Source of the DNA: Campylorhamphus procurvoides
Taxonomy: Eukaryota > Chordata > Aves > Passeriformes > Dendrocolaptidae
Length of the DNA: 64,000 bases
Assembly: GCA_013396655.1 (NCBI GenBank)
Contig: WBMV01004771.1
Span: forward strand, 186,001-250,000
Direction: 5' to 3'
Part shown: piece after piece, positions 12,342 to 57,370 of the stretch
Numbering within the stretch: position 1 is the stretch's first letter
Layout of the letters: each line of letters opens with the position of its first letter
The notes under the pieces: model-generated
Databases searched by the model: none
Seen by the model: the letters and a program-made list of their open reading frames with translations, nothing else
Told to the model about the DNA's origin: nothing
Position numbers and translations under genes: made by a program

Positions 12342-13743
12342 GTGAGTACGAGGTGGCGCCGGCCCGCAGTGCTGGGCCCGCCGCTCCCGGTTGTGTTCAT
12401 GTGTCCAGGGCGGGGCCGCGGGTCTGAGCCTTCTCCGTGGGGAGACGGGAGAGCGCGGAACGCGCTGCCCGTGACGGGGCCGGACGGAGCGGTGGAACTT
12501 GAATGGCTCCTGGAGTCCCTCCTACTTTCTCCTGGTAGCAACAGGAGACTCGCACAAAACTGCCCTGCGGGAGCTATCCAGGTTCGATGAATGTGGGTGT
12601 CGTTATGAAACATTAACGCATCTGTGTCTTTTACCCACTCTGATTAAATGCTGTGCGTGGCTGTGGTGTCTGAGGTGCGTAGCAGTGGAAACGCAGGATC
12701 TCATTGCCCTGCTTTTTCCAAAAACATTGGTGCTGCCAGTGTGTGAAACCCCCGGTCCCGGGGCTGGAGTGAGGACAGACTAGCACACCTGTCCAACCTC
12801 ACGTGCTCAGTCGTACCTGCCAGGGATCAGTTCCCTCGGGACATGTCACCAGTATGGACTGGTTTTGAGGCCTGAGCCCAGAGTTTGCCACAGCTCTTTG
12901 CAGTCCTGTCCGGGTAAACCAGCACATACATTCCTTGTGATCCATGTATTCCTTCCCTTCCCACAGCGCCTGACCAAACACACTAAGTTTGTGCGAGACA
13001 TGATCAGGGAAGTCTGTGGCTTTGCACCCTATGAGCGACGTGCAATGGAGTTGTTGAAAGTGTCCAAGGACAAACGTGCTCTGAAGTTCATCAAGAAGCG
13101 GGTGAGTCAGTCCTGCCTACTAACAAGGATGGCAGAAACTGTTATGTCAACTTTCTGTTTTTCTGTCCTTACCTGGGGATACTTGGGTTTTTAATTATCT
13201 TTTCAGTTGTTTGGGAAGTTATTGGTGTAATCTGAGGGAGTGGAGGGAATGGTCCTTGGGTTGAGTGGTAGAGCAGGAGATGGATGCAAAGGTACTTGGC
13301 CAAAAAGGCCCCAAGCTTGGGTATCCAGACTTGTGCTGTTTTTATATGCTTTGCATGTCTGGTGTGGGGAAGAGGAGAACAGCAGTGGTAGGGGTTGGGT
13401 ACCATTAACCAGGAGACTTCAGATGGGATTTCCTGAGGGCAACCATGTGAGCTAAAAGCAGCTTCTTCCTCACCCCAAATAACTGCTTGGAAGTACCACT
13501 GACACATGATGCCAATCCCCTGGCTGGAGGTTGAGTCCATGTTTCCAGGACTTTACCATTCTGCCTTGTTTTGAGTATAGTCTCTGCAGTGACATCTGCA
13601 GCAGCCCTGCTCTGTGCTGGGTGAACACTGACTGCCCTGCGCTTTCCCCACAGGTTGGCACTCACATCCGGGCCAAGAGGAAGCGGGAGGAACTCAGTAA
13701 TGTCCTGGCAGCCATGAGAAAAGCTGCTGCAAAGAAGGATTGA
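12249..13743 (+). CDS. RPL36: Ribosomal protein eL36, complete gene with three coding exons
   Basis: eL36 is a small basic protein of the large cytosolic ribosomal subunit. Coding exons are 12249-12341, 12967-13101 and 13654-13743, giving 31+45+29=105 codons plus TGA, which is the length of mammalian eL36. All introns are GT-AG and phase 0. The product starts [14 protein letters not shown], contains [20 protein letters not shown] and ends [11 protein letters not shown]. The ATG lies in a good Kozak context (gcagccATGG). The human gene also has a non-coding first exon; I could not resolve one here. AATAAA lies 20 bases after the stop. With both introns, intact frames and a promoter, this is the functional gene and not a retrocopy. 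It lies tail to tail with LONP1, as in human. Confidence 0.98.
12967..13101 (+). CDS. RPL36: RPL36 second coding exon
   Basis: Encodes residues 32-76, the conserved core ([11 protein letters not shown] to FIKKR). The acceptor is ttcccacag and the donor gtgagt. Confidence 0.97.
13654..13743 (+). CDS. RPL36: RPL36 last coding exon
   Basis: Encodes residues 77-105, starting [14 protein letters not shown], then TGA. The acceptor is ccccacag. Confidence 0.97.
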   Translation, partial: VGTHIRAKRKREELSNVLAAMRKAAAKKD

Positions 13744-13762
13744 GTCGTACAGGCTGCAACAC

Positions 13763-13768
13763 AATAAA
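13763..13768 (+). terminator. RPL36 polyadenylation signal AATAAA
   Basis: AATAAA lies 20 bases after the RPL36 stop, giving the very short 3' UTR usual for ribosomal protein mRNAs. Confidence 0.85.
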
Positions 13769-14901
13769 GTCCTTTCTCCCAAAACCGAAGTAGTGTTGGT
13801 GGTACATGTGCTTCCGCAGGTGGTGCTGGGGGATTCTGACAAGGCCCTGAACTGCAGTCATCCAGAACCTGCATCAGTGGTTTATTATACTTGCAGCTGC
13901 TGATACTGGTGCTGCTGTGACTTATTCTAGAGGGCAATCTTCCAGACCATGTGGAGTCTCAGGACACGGAAGTACTGCAATAGCTAAATACCTTCCACAC
14001 CCTACTCTGTCTCCAGACCTAAATGGTGGTAGGAAGTCAGTGGGCAAGAACTGCTATTGAAAATAGTAACTACTTTGCACTCCTTTCTCAGGGCATGTCC
14101 ATTCCTCTCGCAGCTTTTCATGTTCCTTTGTTTCTCCTTGTACCCTCTGCTCATGCCTGCCTTCCCTGTATGTTAACAAGTTATGAGAGAGACCTGGAAT
14201 CAACAAAAGCTCTCTGGACTTCAGGTGGATTTGTTTTCTGGGCTGCCTTGCTGTGAAATGACAAGGACTGTTCTTCCTGAACAAGGAAATATTTTCCAAC
14301 TAGACTTCATGTAACTACTCTTCCCCTCTTTTTAAATTCCTTTTTTCTTAGCATTCCTTGTAAGATAAAATATTTGGGTTCTCTGGCCCACAAGCCTGTG
14401 TTTACTGACATGGAACAGTCACGTCACGACACTTAATTCTTACTCTTGGAACATGATAGAGCTGTTGTAGAGACACAGGCTATTTGTGGTGCAGCGCTGT
14501 GCTGACTGCTGACACTGTGCATGCTGCTCTTTGGCCCAGGTGTGCTCTCCTTAAGCCTGGAGTTCTTTCTAGTGGTACTGACTTGTGAGTGATCCTGGAG
14601 AAGTATGTTCCTCAGCAGCTCAGTGTACCAGCTCTGCTGAACTGTCCTAGGATTACAGTGTCCCCTCACCCTAGCATAGGTTTCTAAGCCAAGACTGAGA
14701 TATTTCTGAGAGCTGCTTGCCTTCCACCATACCAGGAACAAAAGCTGTGCATCAGCCCAGCTCTGGGTGGTGTTCAGTGGTGTTCCACAAGCTGTATTGA
14801 GATTTACAGTGAAAAAACTGAAACGTCTTAACAAGAGACCAGACTAGCCTGACTGCTGGTGGCTGATAACATGCCCATTCCTTTGGTAAAATTGGAAATG
14901 C
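13769..14901. other. Intergenic stretch between the RPL36 and LONP1 3' ends
   Basis: The space between the two convergent genes. No repeat or coding segment that I recognise. Confidence 0.6.
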
Positions 14902-14949
14902 TTTATTGTGGATCATAATTCAGTATTAAAGAGTGAGAAATACTTTATT
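14902..14949 (-). terminator. LONP1 polyadenylation signals (two AATAAA)
   Basis: TTTATT on the plus strand at 14944-14949 and 14902-14907, 144 and 186 bases past the LONP1 stop, reads AATAAA on the coding strand. Either would give a short 3' UTR. Confidence 0.65.
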
Positions 14950-15092
14950 CTAGCAGAGCCATAATTCATTTTAGCAGCTGCGCAGCAGCAATAGCTCCAT
15001 GTCCCCCTTCAGGACTGCCCCCATCACCCATCTCTGGGCAGAGGCAGAGCGCTGAGGGACTGATCACCTTCCAGCCATCAGGGCATTGGGTG

Positions 15093-36043
<20,951 letters not shown>

Positions 36044-36044
36044 N
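36044..36044. other. Assembly gap inside LONP1 exon 1
   Basis: A single N joins LONP1 exon 1 coding sequence to CR1 repeat, with no duplicated flanks. Unlike the N at 5053, 44180 and 44643, it hides missing sequence: at least the LONP1 start, 5' UTR and promoter. Confidence 0.9.
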
Positions 36045-36680
36045 AGATGGCTTTTGAGTATTTCCAACGATGGAGACTCCATAACCTCTCTGGTCATCCT
36101 ATGCCACTGTTCTGACACCCTCTCAGTAAAAAAGTGTTTCCTGATGTTCAGGGGGAGCCTCTTGTGTTTGTTTGTGCCCATTGCTTTTTGTCCTGTCTCC
36201 AGGCACTACTGAGTAGAGCCTGGCTCCATCTTCACACATCCTCTTCAGGTGTTGATCTACACTGACAACATCCCCGCCGAGCCTTCCCTTCTGCAGACTG
36301 GGCAGGCCCAGCTCTCCCAGCCTTTCCTCAGGAGAGATGCCCCAGTCCCTCCATGGTCTCTGCAGTCCTTCACTGGACTCTCTTTGGTGTGTCCGTGTCT
36401 CTGGTAGCGCGGTGCCCACAGCTGGACACAGCACACCGGCTGTGGCCTCACCAGAGCTGAGGGGAGGATCCCATCCCTGGCCCTAACCAGGCCAGGAAGG
36501 GCAGGGACACAGCAGTGGCTCAGGTTCAACTCAGCATCTGCCAGAACCCTCAGGTCCTTCCCCACAGAGCTGTTCTCCAGCAGTTCGGCCCCAGCATACA
36601 CATGGGGTTATTCCTCCCCAGGTGCATTTCTTTTTACTGAACTTCATGAAGTTCCTGTCAGCCCATTTTTCCATCATGTT
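36045..36680 (-). mobile_element. CR1 LINE fragment abutting the LONP1 exon 1 gap
   Basis: Antisense CR1 3' portion: actccataacctctctggtc, ccagcctttcctcaggagag, ctcaggtccttccccacag. It starts immediately after the N at 36044, where the rest of LONP1 exon 1 should be. Confidence 0.85.
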
Positions 36681-36689
36681 GAAAGATTA

Positions 36690-36971
36690 AATGAAATTTA
36701 AAGATTCAAAGGGGCCTTGATACTTATCTCAGTGGTATTTGGTGAAAGGACAATGGACAATGGGCACAAATCGAAAGATGAAAAATTCTATTTAAACAAT
36801 GAAGAGGTTTTTTTACTGTGGGGGTGATTGAATGCTGGAACAGAGAGGGTGTGGAACCTACATCCTTGGAGATGTTCAAAATCCAACCACACAAAGTCCT
36901 GAACAGCCTGTGCTTGCTGGTCCTGCTTTGAGCAGAGGGATTTGACTAGAGGATCTCCAGAGATCCCTCAG
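36690..36971 (+). mobile_element. CR1 LINE 3' end
   Basis: Plus-strand CR1 tail with tggagatgttcaaaatccaa and gaggatctccagagatccct. It lies back to back with the antisense CR1 at 36045-36680. Confidence 0.75.
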
Positions 36972-38779
36972 CCAAGCTGCTGGTACCACGCAGGAGTCTG
37001 CATGACTGGGAGGGCAGAAGGGGTGGACTAGATTGCAGATGCACCCCAAGTGCACTGTCAGGTCTTGATGGCCCTGGGCAGCCTCCCCTTGGGCCCACCC
37101 CCTAGACCTGCTCATCATGGTGCTGTTGTCTGGACTCCAGGCTGAACCTGGCCATCATCTCTCAGTTTGTGCTATTGTCTTTCTTGGGTGTTTGGGAGAC
37201 TGGGGATGCACTTGCCTCAGCAGCTCTGTTATTCACCTCAGTTCCTGTCCCTTAGGGAAGAGACAACAAGAAAAAAGGATATCAAGGGAAGAACTAAGCT
37301 TTCACTTTGTGCAAATACCATGCCATTAATGAAAGATTTTAGCAAGTAATGTAAACCCATTATTGTTTATGCCTCAGAGACCTCTTCCACATAACCTTTT
37401 TTTTTGGGGTGGATTTTCCAGTTGGAAGTATGTGCCTATGTGCTGCATGTGAAACAAGCCTCATGCAGCCTTGCCAGTTTATAGATATATGCCAAAGATG
37501 GCATAAAAGAAAAAGCTTTAGGGAAAGGCTTAAAAAATCTGACATTAGTATTTGACCCATGACATAGGCACATGAAGATAAGGAAGTATAAGACATAATG
37601 CTAAACCTTGACTTTGTAAGGTCACAGTTCTGAGGAAAAATAATAGAAAAAAAATCATGGAAAAGCGTTGTGGAAAAAATTCCCTTTATTTTTCAAATAT
37701 GCAAACTATCTGTATTAACAGTGTAACTCAGAGCATGGAGAAAAAGCCTTCAGAAATTAACAGAGTCAAACTGCCTGAATGCCATGAACACACTGTACGG
37801 TACTGATTTCCAGTTCTTCCTTGGGCAGAGCAGAAGGACATATAATTTCAGGTCAGTTTCCATGGACAGATCTGACTCCTGGAATAATGTGCATGTGACA
37901 CATGGCCTAACTGAAAATCTGTATTCTTCCTGGATTTTCTCTCTTCAAATTAATTTTGAAGAGATGTGTTCTAATCCAAGAGCTCCTCATGTATGTATGT
38001 ATTGAGATAGCTCTCTGTTTCATCCCAAATTTTGCCCCTCTCTAATCACTAGGAAGAGATCCATTTGTAAATAGGAGAAACTCAGAAAGTTTCTACAAGT
38101 AGAAGCAGCAGGACTGCAGTAAAGAAAAGACTGCATAAGCTCTCAAATATCTGGTAATTTAAAAGTTCTTGCTATGTCACCAGCAGGTACGAGTCAAAAT
38201 CAGCATGCATTGAGCTCCTTCCTGGGAAACCTGTCTTCAGATTACTCATTTGTGGAATGAAGTAGAGCAGCCTCTGCTTTTTGTACTAAGGATAAGATTG
38301 AGTAAATCAAGGTGGACACCAAAATGAAGTATGCAGCTTCACACACAGAGTTTAGTATTGGCTTGCTTTCTCGGATTAGCAACAAAAAAACTGCCTCTGT
38401 GTATGTGGACACTTGCACACATGCACCCCTTTCATATGTATGTAGAAATAAAATGCATGCATATGCATGCAAATTCCTGACAATACTTTGCTGTTCAGGT
38501 ACTGCAAACAAATAATCCCAGTCATAAACTGGTTAACACCAGAGCTAAAAACTATCAACTGAATTCTGAAATTCCCCATGGAAGACTCGTTTGCAGTGTT
38601 TGAAAATGAGACCTCTACTTGTTTGTGCTCTGTTAATCTTGAGTTGAAAGCAGAAATCACAAATGGCAAGACTTAGTGTGTACCACTTTGTGGGAACATT
38701 GGATGCAATGTGGTATGGAGAGCCCCTTGTCTGAAATGTGTATGTGTCTGCTAACAGCAACTGAAAACAGGTTAGACTC
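36972..38779. other. No recognised gene
   Basis: AT-rich sequence with only short frames between CR1 remnants. Confidence 0.5.
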
Positions 38780-39060
38780 CTGCTGAGTTTTATTAAAGAA
38801 TCATTAGGATCCTTCCAGATAGCTTTTAGAAATTATTAGACTGGAAGGACCCTTTGCAGTATCTCTAAACCAGAAAGCACGTGCATATATTATAAAGCCA
38901 GAAGGGACCCTTATGATCATGTAGTGTAACTGTCTGTATAACCCAAGCCATAGGACTTCCCAAAATTAATTCCCATTTGAGCTACAGTTCAATCCAACAA
39001 GCTTTTCTTCCAATTCATCCTTCAGTTTTCCCTTGATATACAGGAAGTCTCTTCAGGATT
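38780..39060 (-). mobile_element. Ancient CR1-like repeat
   Basis: Includes ccagaagggacccttatgat, catgtagtgtaactgtctgt and gccataggacttccc, a pattern known from old CR1-type elements of birds and turtles. It is strongly diverged. Confidence 0.5.
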
Positions 39061-40867
39061 AGAATTCAATGTTTTCTTGAAAAGTTGGACAAGTAGTCTG
39101 GAAAAAACAAGAAAGAAAACCAACATGCAGTTCATTATGGACAAATTGAAATTACTAAGGTAATAATAATCAACTACACAAACACAGGCTGGGAAATTGC
39201 TAGACAGGCAGCAGTTCTGCTTAAAATGATGTAGGAATTATCATGTATTATCATGGAGTAGAGTCAATGCTATCATGCTGTTGTTAAAATATAAAGCACT
39301 TTATTGGGTTCTATAAGCAGGTCTGTCCTTTATGAAGGTTTAGACTCACGTCAGCTGAGCAGTGTTAATGATAAGCTAGTGCTGTCTTAGCCCACTATAG
39401 ATACAAGCTAATGCAGTGTATCTTAAAACTCTTTGATTAAGATAGTCTTTAGATAGAGCCATCTCATCAAAGTAAGAGTCTAACCTCACTAAGAGTTAAG
39501 ATAAGATGAACAGACTTGAGTTTGCTGTATGTATGCATCAGGGACAGGTAACCTGATCAACCAATGCATAGCATGCTGTTAAAGGGAGGGAATCTAAGTC
39601 CAAGATCTAAATCTTAATGTATAGGAAAAACTCTTTGCTCAGTGTTCAGCACTAATAAATCTTTAGTTGGATTGTTGTGTCAAATTTTAATCACTCCACT
39701 TCAAGAAAGATGTGAAATAGTGGAAAAAGTCCAGAGGAGAAGAACATGAAGGATTATTACCTGTGAGGGTATACGGCATCTGTTTAGTCTAGAAAGGAGA
39801 AGAGCAGACATTATAAAAGTATTCATACAAGATAAAAAAATCCTGCAAAGAGGATGATAATAATTTGTTACCCTGCTCACTTGCCCCCTGCTAGAGTAAA
39901 TCTCTTGTCAAAATAAGCAACCTGCCTCCCACAGTCAGGAAACAGCCTGCTGCCTTATGATCTGGAGCCAGCCACTGCTAAACAGAAGTACCAGACACTT
40001 CTAGTTACCCAGCTCTGCTACCACTCTTACATGATGTGTTTGTGCATTTACCTCAGGTACTAAATAATCAACCAACCTATAGAAATAGAATACTCTGTCT
40101 ACACGTCATGGAATGTAGCAGCAACTGTATGTAATCCCACTGTTCCTGATCAAAAAGATCCTTGGGATTTGGCTTTGAACATCTCAAGAAATGCATTTGA
40201 GGAAGCTTTGTTAGTTCTGGGGAGGACAGCATGGGCAGGTGTGCTGTTGTGGTTGGCAAAGTTAACTCCAGCCTCTGAGGTCTTCCTTCCACGAGGTGCA
40301 CCTTTGAGTGTATGGCTATGGCTAGGGATGAAAGGCATCAGTGTGGAAAGCCAGGGTAGGGGGTCTAAGTGACATAGTGGGTTGGGAATAATGAGCAGAC
40401 TTCAAGTGAAAACTGCCCAGTTTAGATAGTTTGGCTGTGGGCCAGGGGGCTGCTCACTGCTGTTCCTGAGCTTAGCCATGTTGAAAGCAGGACAGCTACA
40501 CTGCAGCAGCCCTAACACTGCGATCTTTAACATCTTCCTGGTTGTGTCTAGACATTCATTTTCTGGATGTTAATGGGCCTGGATATTATGGAGCAAGTCC
40601 TAGTGGTCCTGTTCATTGTTGTGAGACATACCATCTGTGTTCCTGGCCGTGCCAGAGAAGGTGGAGAAAGCATGGATGCTTCTAGCTTTAGCCTCTGAGA
40701 TGTTTCTGATGTCATTTGTCATTTGATGTCCAAGTGTGTTAAACAGAAGCTGAACTCTACTCTGTAGAAACTGAAAAATCCTGAATTTGCAAGTTTGGCA
40801 TCTCACAAACTTGTGCAAAAGCTAAGATTGATTTGGTTCTGCCTATAAAAGATAAGGAGCTGTAGAA
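39061..40867. other. No recognised gene apart from one CR1 remnant
   Basis: Apart from the CR1 remnant at 39690-39870, nothing recognisable. Confidence 0.5.
39690..39870 (+). mobile_element. Short CR1 fragment
   Basis: gaaatagtggaaaaagtccagaggag resembles the CR1 segment encoding the VERVQRR region, followed by a decayed ...agtctagaaaggagaagag. It is very diverged. Confidence 0.45.
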
Positions 40868-41010
40868 AGACAGAGATTTCACAGGCTAGTCTGAGTTGGA
40901 AGGGACTTACAAGGACTATTGAATCCAACTCTTAAGTGAATGGCCCATATGGGGATTGAATTTATGGATCTTAGTGTTATTTGCACCATGCTCTAAGCAA
41001 CTGAGCTAGA
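40868..41010 (-). mobile_element. tRNA-Ile-derived SINE, TguSINE1-like
   Basis: On the minus strand the element opens with tagctcagttgcttagagca (a box A-like sequence), tggtgcaaataacac (the tRNA-Ile anticodon region) and a decayed box B (aattcaatcccc). It then passes into a CR1-type tail: gagttggattcaatagtcc, aagtcccttccaactcag. A tRNA-Ile head on a CR1 tail is the structure of the passerine SINE TguSINE1. Confidence 0.75.
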
Positions 41011-41832
41011 GATATTTGAAAGCACATTCTGGAGCAATGTGACTTAGGGGAAGTCACTTCTGCAAATAGCCAAAGATGAGCACAGGAACCATTTCCTTAG
41101 GACTCTTGTGATGAGGAGTTAAACTGTTTTCTGAGCAAATCTGAGGAGGCAGGGAGTCATTCTGGGCATGTACATACCACTCAGATGCTCAAGTGGGCAA
41201 ACTATTCTTGAACTTTGCACTTGCCCTTCTTGTTTCGCCAAGAGGAAAAGAGCTTGCTAACAAGAAATTAAATTTACTGTCTTGGCAGAGCTTGGTAGAG
41301 GGAAGAGCTATTTCAGAGACTCAATAATGGATATAATACATTATTTAATTGTTTGCTTCTTTCACAATCCTTTAGCATCTTCCACTAATGAGAAGGCTAT
41401 TGACCCCTACTGGTGCTACCAGCTAGCAGAGTAAGCCCTGTCCCTGCTGTATGGTCCCACATTCCTTCAGGGACTGGGTGACTCTAGTATCTGCCATCAG
41501 ATCGGTTGCCAGAGAAGCTCTCAAAAAGCATTATCTGCAAATTTGTGCAAATACCGTGACTGTGAGCAAGGAGGTCAATGCTAAAAGATTGCTTGGGTGA
41601 AGGCACTAACCAAGTGGAGACTTTGCAGCCGTATCTCACAGGCCAGAGTCATGGCAGCATTTTGGTGCCAGTCCACAGATGGTAGTGTGGCCAACCCAGC
41701 TGGCCACTTAGTTCAGAAATAGAGGAACTCCTAGTCCAGCTTCTTCACTGAGTCTTCTTTACTCAGGTCTAAGTGTTGGACTCCATAATAATGACTAAAT
41801 CAGGCTTTTGTGGAGTAAAACTTTCTTTGCAG
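41011..41832. other. No recognised gene, SLC1A6 3' flank
   Basis: Sequence between the SINE and the SLC1A6 3' end. A long SLC1A6 3' UTR could extend into it. Confidence 0.5.
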
Positions 41833-41838
41833 TTTAAT
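41833..41838 (-). terminator. Possible SLC1A6 polyadenylation signal ATTAAA
   Basis: TTTAAT on the plus strand reads ATTAAA on the coding strand, about 180 bases past the stop. It is the nearest signal-like hexamer that I noticed; a more distal site is possible. Confidence 0.35.
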
Positions 41839-42016
41839 TTTCTCCTCTTTAATGCCAGTCAGAGAGAAATGGGGGAGAAACAGAATCAGGGAAGACTGCA
41901 TGTGGCAGAGGGGGGAGAAAAATGAGTGCCTTGTAGAATGGGTCTCTGTCCTCCACTATGGACTTGTGTTTCAAGTTTTGGCTTTTTACAGTATCAGCCT
42001 GCACTGCTGCCTGATT

Positions 42017-54037
<12,021 letters not shown>

Positions 54038-56089
54038 GGTCAGTCCCCCAGGTATAGTTCTGCCTGTGCTGGGCAGTGAGGATAGGCAGAAAAGCATAAG
54101 CTGCTGCACACCTTGCCTTTATCTTTAGGTCATTTCCCTGGGACCCTGAGAACATTTATTTAGAGTTGATTAATACACTCCTTTGCGCATCTGCAAGGAG
54201 CAGACCTTATGTAAAGCATTTAATAAGCTGCCAGGGTCTTGTCACTGCTGCTTTGGTGTCTCTAGAAAAGCTCTGGCCACTATAGCACCCAACCTGCACT
54301 GGAGAGAGCCTTGTGGGGCCTGGGCAGCCAGAAAGGACTCCACAGCCACCCAGGTTTTTTATCAGTTTGGACAGTTTTTAGCAGTTTATCACCTGGTAAT
54401 AAACCCCTTTCTTGTATACAAACTCTTCCAAACAAAACCAAGCAGTAAACATTTCTGACATACCTCCGAGGTGGATAGGCCCCTACAATAGCCTTCCTCA
54501 TGACAGCGAGTGGCACCAGCTGTTTCTGCAGAAAGGAACACAATCCCTTTGCCGTCTATGGAGCTTGAGGATAATACTTTATTTACTGACTTTTCTTTGA
54601 AACATAACAGGACTTTCAAGTAATATCTCTTGTCATACTCCACTGATGGTGTTAATTTCCTGTCTTGTCCTCACAAGTACTAAGATTAAAATCAGACCTA
54701 CTCCAGCAAGGTAAACGAAGAACAAATTCTGCTCCATTACCAACTGGCTGCAAGGTCTGGAGCAGTCTACTGTACTTTATAAATTTATTTTTTACTATTA
54801 TTCCTATATTCTCCAGAACAAAAGAACAAGGGGACTACACAGGCAAACCAGTCCTCTCTGGAGTGCTGGAAGGCATCAGCAACCCAACAGTTGCTAACAT
54901 GAGGAAGATTATTGCCTGACTATGCAGGTTCCATTTTCCTTCTGTCACTGTGCCTTGACAAATGCAAAGTCTGAAAATGATTCTTCTTCCCAGGAGTTTG
55001 CAAAGATAATACAAGTCTAGATGAAACCAAAGAACAAAGTCACCTTAACACATCAGCAAGCACTGGAAGACCTGTCTTTGATGCTGTAAATCAAGTAAGA
55101 GCTATTCCATTTGTAATTCTAAATTTAAATCAAAGAAACCCTCACAACTGAGACTATATTCTCTATAAAATACACATATAGTGTCTTCCATCTGGACCCG
55201 GATAAACTGCCTATCATGAGCTGAAGACATTACCTTAAAGAGGAGTGGGTTCATGGTACAAGATTGCAAGGTCATTTCCACAGAAGGTGGAGGAAAATGT
55301 CTATTCTGAGAGGAGGTTTATTTGCATAGATGCTAATGCCTCCATGAGGCTCAGAGCAGCAGTGGCCCAGGCAAGTCACTCTAAACCCTCCCAGTGCTGA
55401 GCTGTGTGAAGACCATTGGCAAAAATTCTGGATATTTGCTGCAGAAACCTTTCAGAGCTTCTATGGAATGATCCGAACTTTTGGATCAATAAACAGCATT
55501 CTGTGGATTTTGGTCCTCTCATTCCAGTTTGATCATGCATTCCCTTCCTTAGTACACCACCCCACTTCTATCTGTTGATGGAGACAACGCACACCAGACT
55601 GTGTGGAAACTGCCTGTATTCCTTCTTTTCACTGCAGGTCCTGCTTTTCATAGCTATGCATGAGAAAAAAGAACTGAAAAGTACATATTCTTTCAGTAAA
55701 TCGAGTTCATGCCTCCTGAACTCAACAGTAGGTTAAGAAACTATGGATTGAAGCCCCCGTGTCCCAGAATGGACTTGTATTATTTATTCAGTAGCCTCCC
55801 AGATACAGAGTTGGACAAAAAAACATTACTAGCTGTCAGGTTCCAATGACCCAGGACTTTCATACATCTATCTCCCTGTCTTGCCAGTTACTGGCATAAC
55901 TGATCCTACAAGGAAGAGGACATCTCTCAGATCTCACCGTTTTCATTCACATACTTACTGGATAATCCCTTTTGTGATCCGCCTCATCTGCTTTTGCCTG
56001 CAGGATTTCTAGAAGTCTGTCCCAGAGCTTACAGCCCTTCGAGTGAAATAAGTAATTGTCTGCATTGTCAGCAGCTGGAGGGATAGAAA
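54038..56089. other. SLC1A6 5' flank, no recognised gene
   Basis: Should hold the SLC1A6 5' UTR and possibly a non-coding exon and promoter. No CpG-rich block is seen. A possible acceptor cacag lies about 25 bases before the ATG (minus strand), so the true start site may be further upstream. Confidence 0.45.
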
Positions 56090-57370
56090 ATTATAGACTA
56101 CAACATTCCAGTTGGAAGGGACCTAAAATGATCACCTCATCCAACTTCTTGACCCTTTCAGGGCTGACCAAAACTTAAAGCTTGTTACAAAGCCTGTTGT
56201 CCAAATGCCTCTTAAACACTGACAGGCCTGGGCCATCAACTGCCTCTTAAGGAAGCCTTTTTTAGGGTTTGAGCACCCTGTCCATAAAGAAATTACAGAA
56301 TCACAGAATATGTGGGATTAGAAATGGCTTCTGGAGGTCATCCAGTCCAACCCCTCCACCAAGAGAATGTCATCGAGAGCAGGTGACAGCTCTGGATGTG
56401 TTCAGGTGGGTTTGGAATGTCTCCAAAGAGGGAGACTCCATGACCTTCCTGGGCAGTCTGTTCCAGTGCTCTGTCACCCTCAATGTAAAGAAGTTCCCCC
56501 TCACATTGAGTTTCTGGCTGTTACTCCTTGTCCTGTCACTTGGGCATTTAAATGCTTCCTAATGTCCAGTCTGATCCTCCCCTGGCACAGTTTTGAACTA
56601 TTCTCAGTTGTGCTGTCCCTGGATGCCAGGGAGAAGAACCCAGCACTTCCCTCTCCACATACCCTCCTCTGGAAGCTGCAGAGAGCAATGAGGTCACCCT
56701 TCAGCCTCCTTTTCTCTGAAGAAGACAAGCCCAGACCTCTCAGCTGCTCCTCACAGATGTGCCTTCCAGTCCTTCACCGGGAGGTTCACTCTCCATTCCC
56801 ATCCTCTGGACACATTTGAGGACCTTCACATCCTTCTTCAGTGTTGGGGATCACCTTCAGGTGAGGCAGCACCAATGGTGCCTAGAGCAGGATAATCCCT
56901 GTTCTGGCCTGGCTGATCATGCTGTGATGTCCCCAGCATGTGATGTGCCTTCTAAGCTGCCTGGGCACATTGCTCACTCCTCTTACGCCTGCTGCCAATC
57001 TGCACCCCCAGGTCCCTTTCTGCAGGGCTGCTCTCCAGCCACTGCTCTCCCAATTTAGGCTTGCACCACTTTATCAGCTGGGTGTGTGACCTCATCCTAG
57101 AAGGTGATCAAACTGGTAAGAGGACTTTTCCTTTGTGAACGCATGTTGACTGCTTAATGATTGCATTATTTCTGAAATCCTTTTCAGTAGTACTCAGTAT
57201 GACCTTCTCCATAATTTTTCTAGAAACTGAGGTTAGATTTTCAGGTCTGTAGTTCCCTGTGTCTTCCCTCATCCATTTCCTGTGGATTGGAATAGTGTTG
57301 GCTTGCTTCCAGTCAGCAGGGATGCAGTGCAACTTCCTATAGTAGAACAGATTGCCACCCAGAGCAATCA
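56090..57370 (-). mobile_element. Nested CR1 LINE cluster
   Basis: An outer CR1 3' end (about 56090-56290, ccagttggaagggacctaaa) and ORF2 remnant (about 57100-57370; antisense residues ADWKQANTIPI and NYRPENLTSVSRKIMEKVIL) flank a separate CR1 copy (about 56293-57060) that begins cagaatcacagaatatgtgg and carries its own 3' UTR and ORF2 end. Confidence 0.85.

Noticed and set aside
40943..41010. Possible tRNA-Ile gene
   Set aside because: The anticodon region is recognisable, but the acceptor stem is lost, box B is decayed and a CR1 tail follows. It is a SINE head, not a tRNA gene.
36045..42016. CATSPERD exons, the human neighbour of LONP1
   Set aside because: Nothing resembling it was found; only repeats and unannotated sequence.
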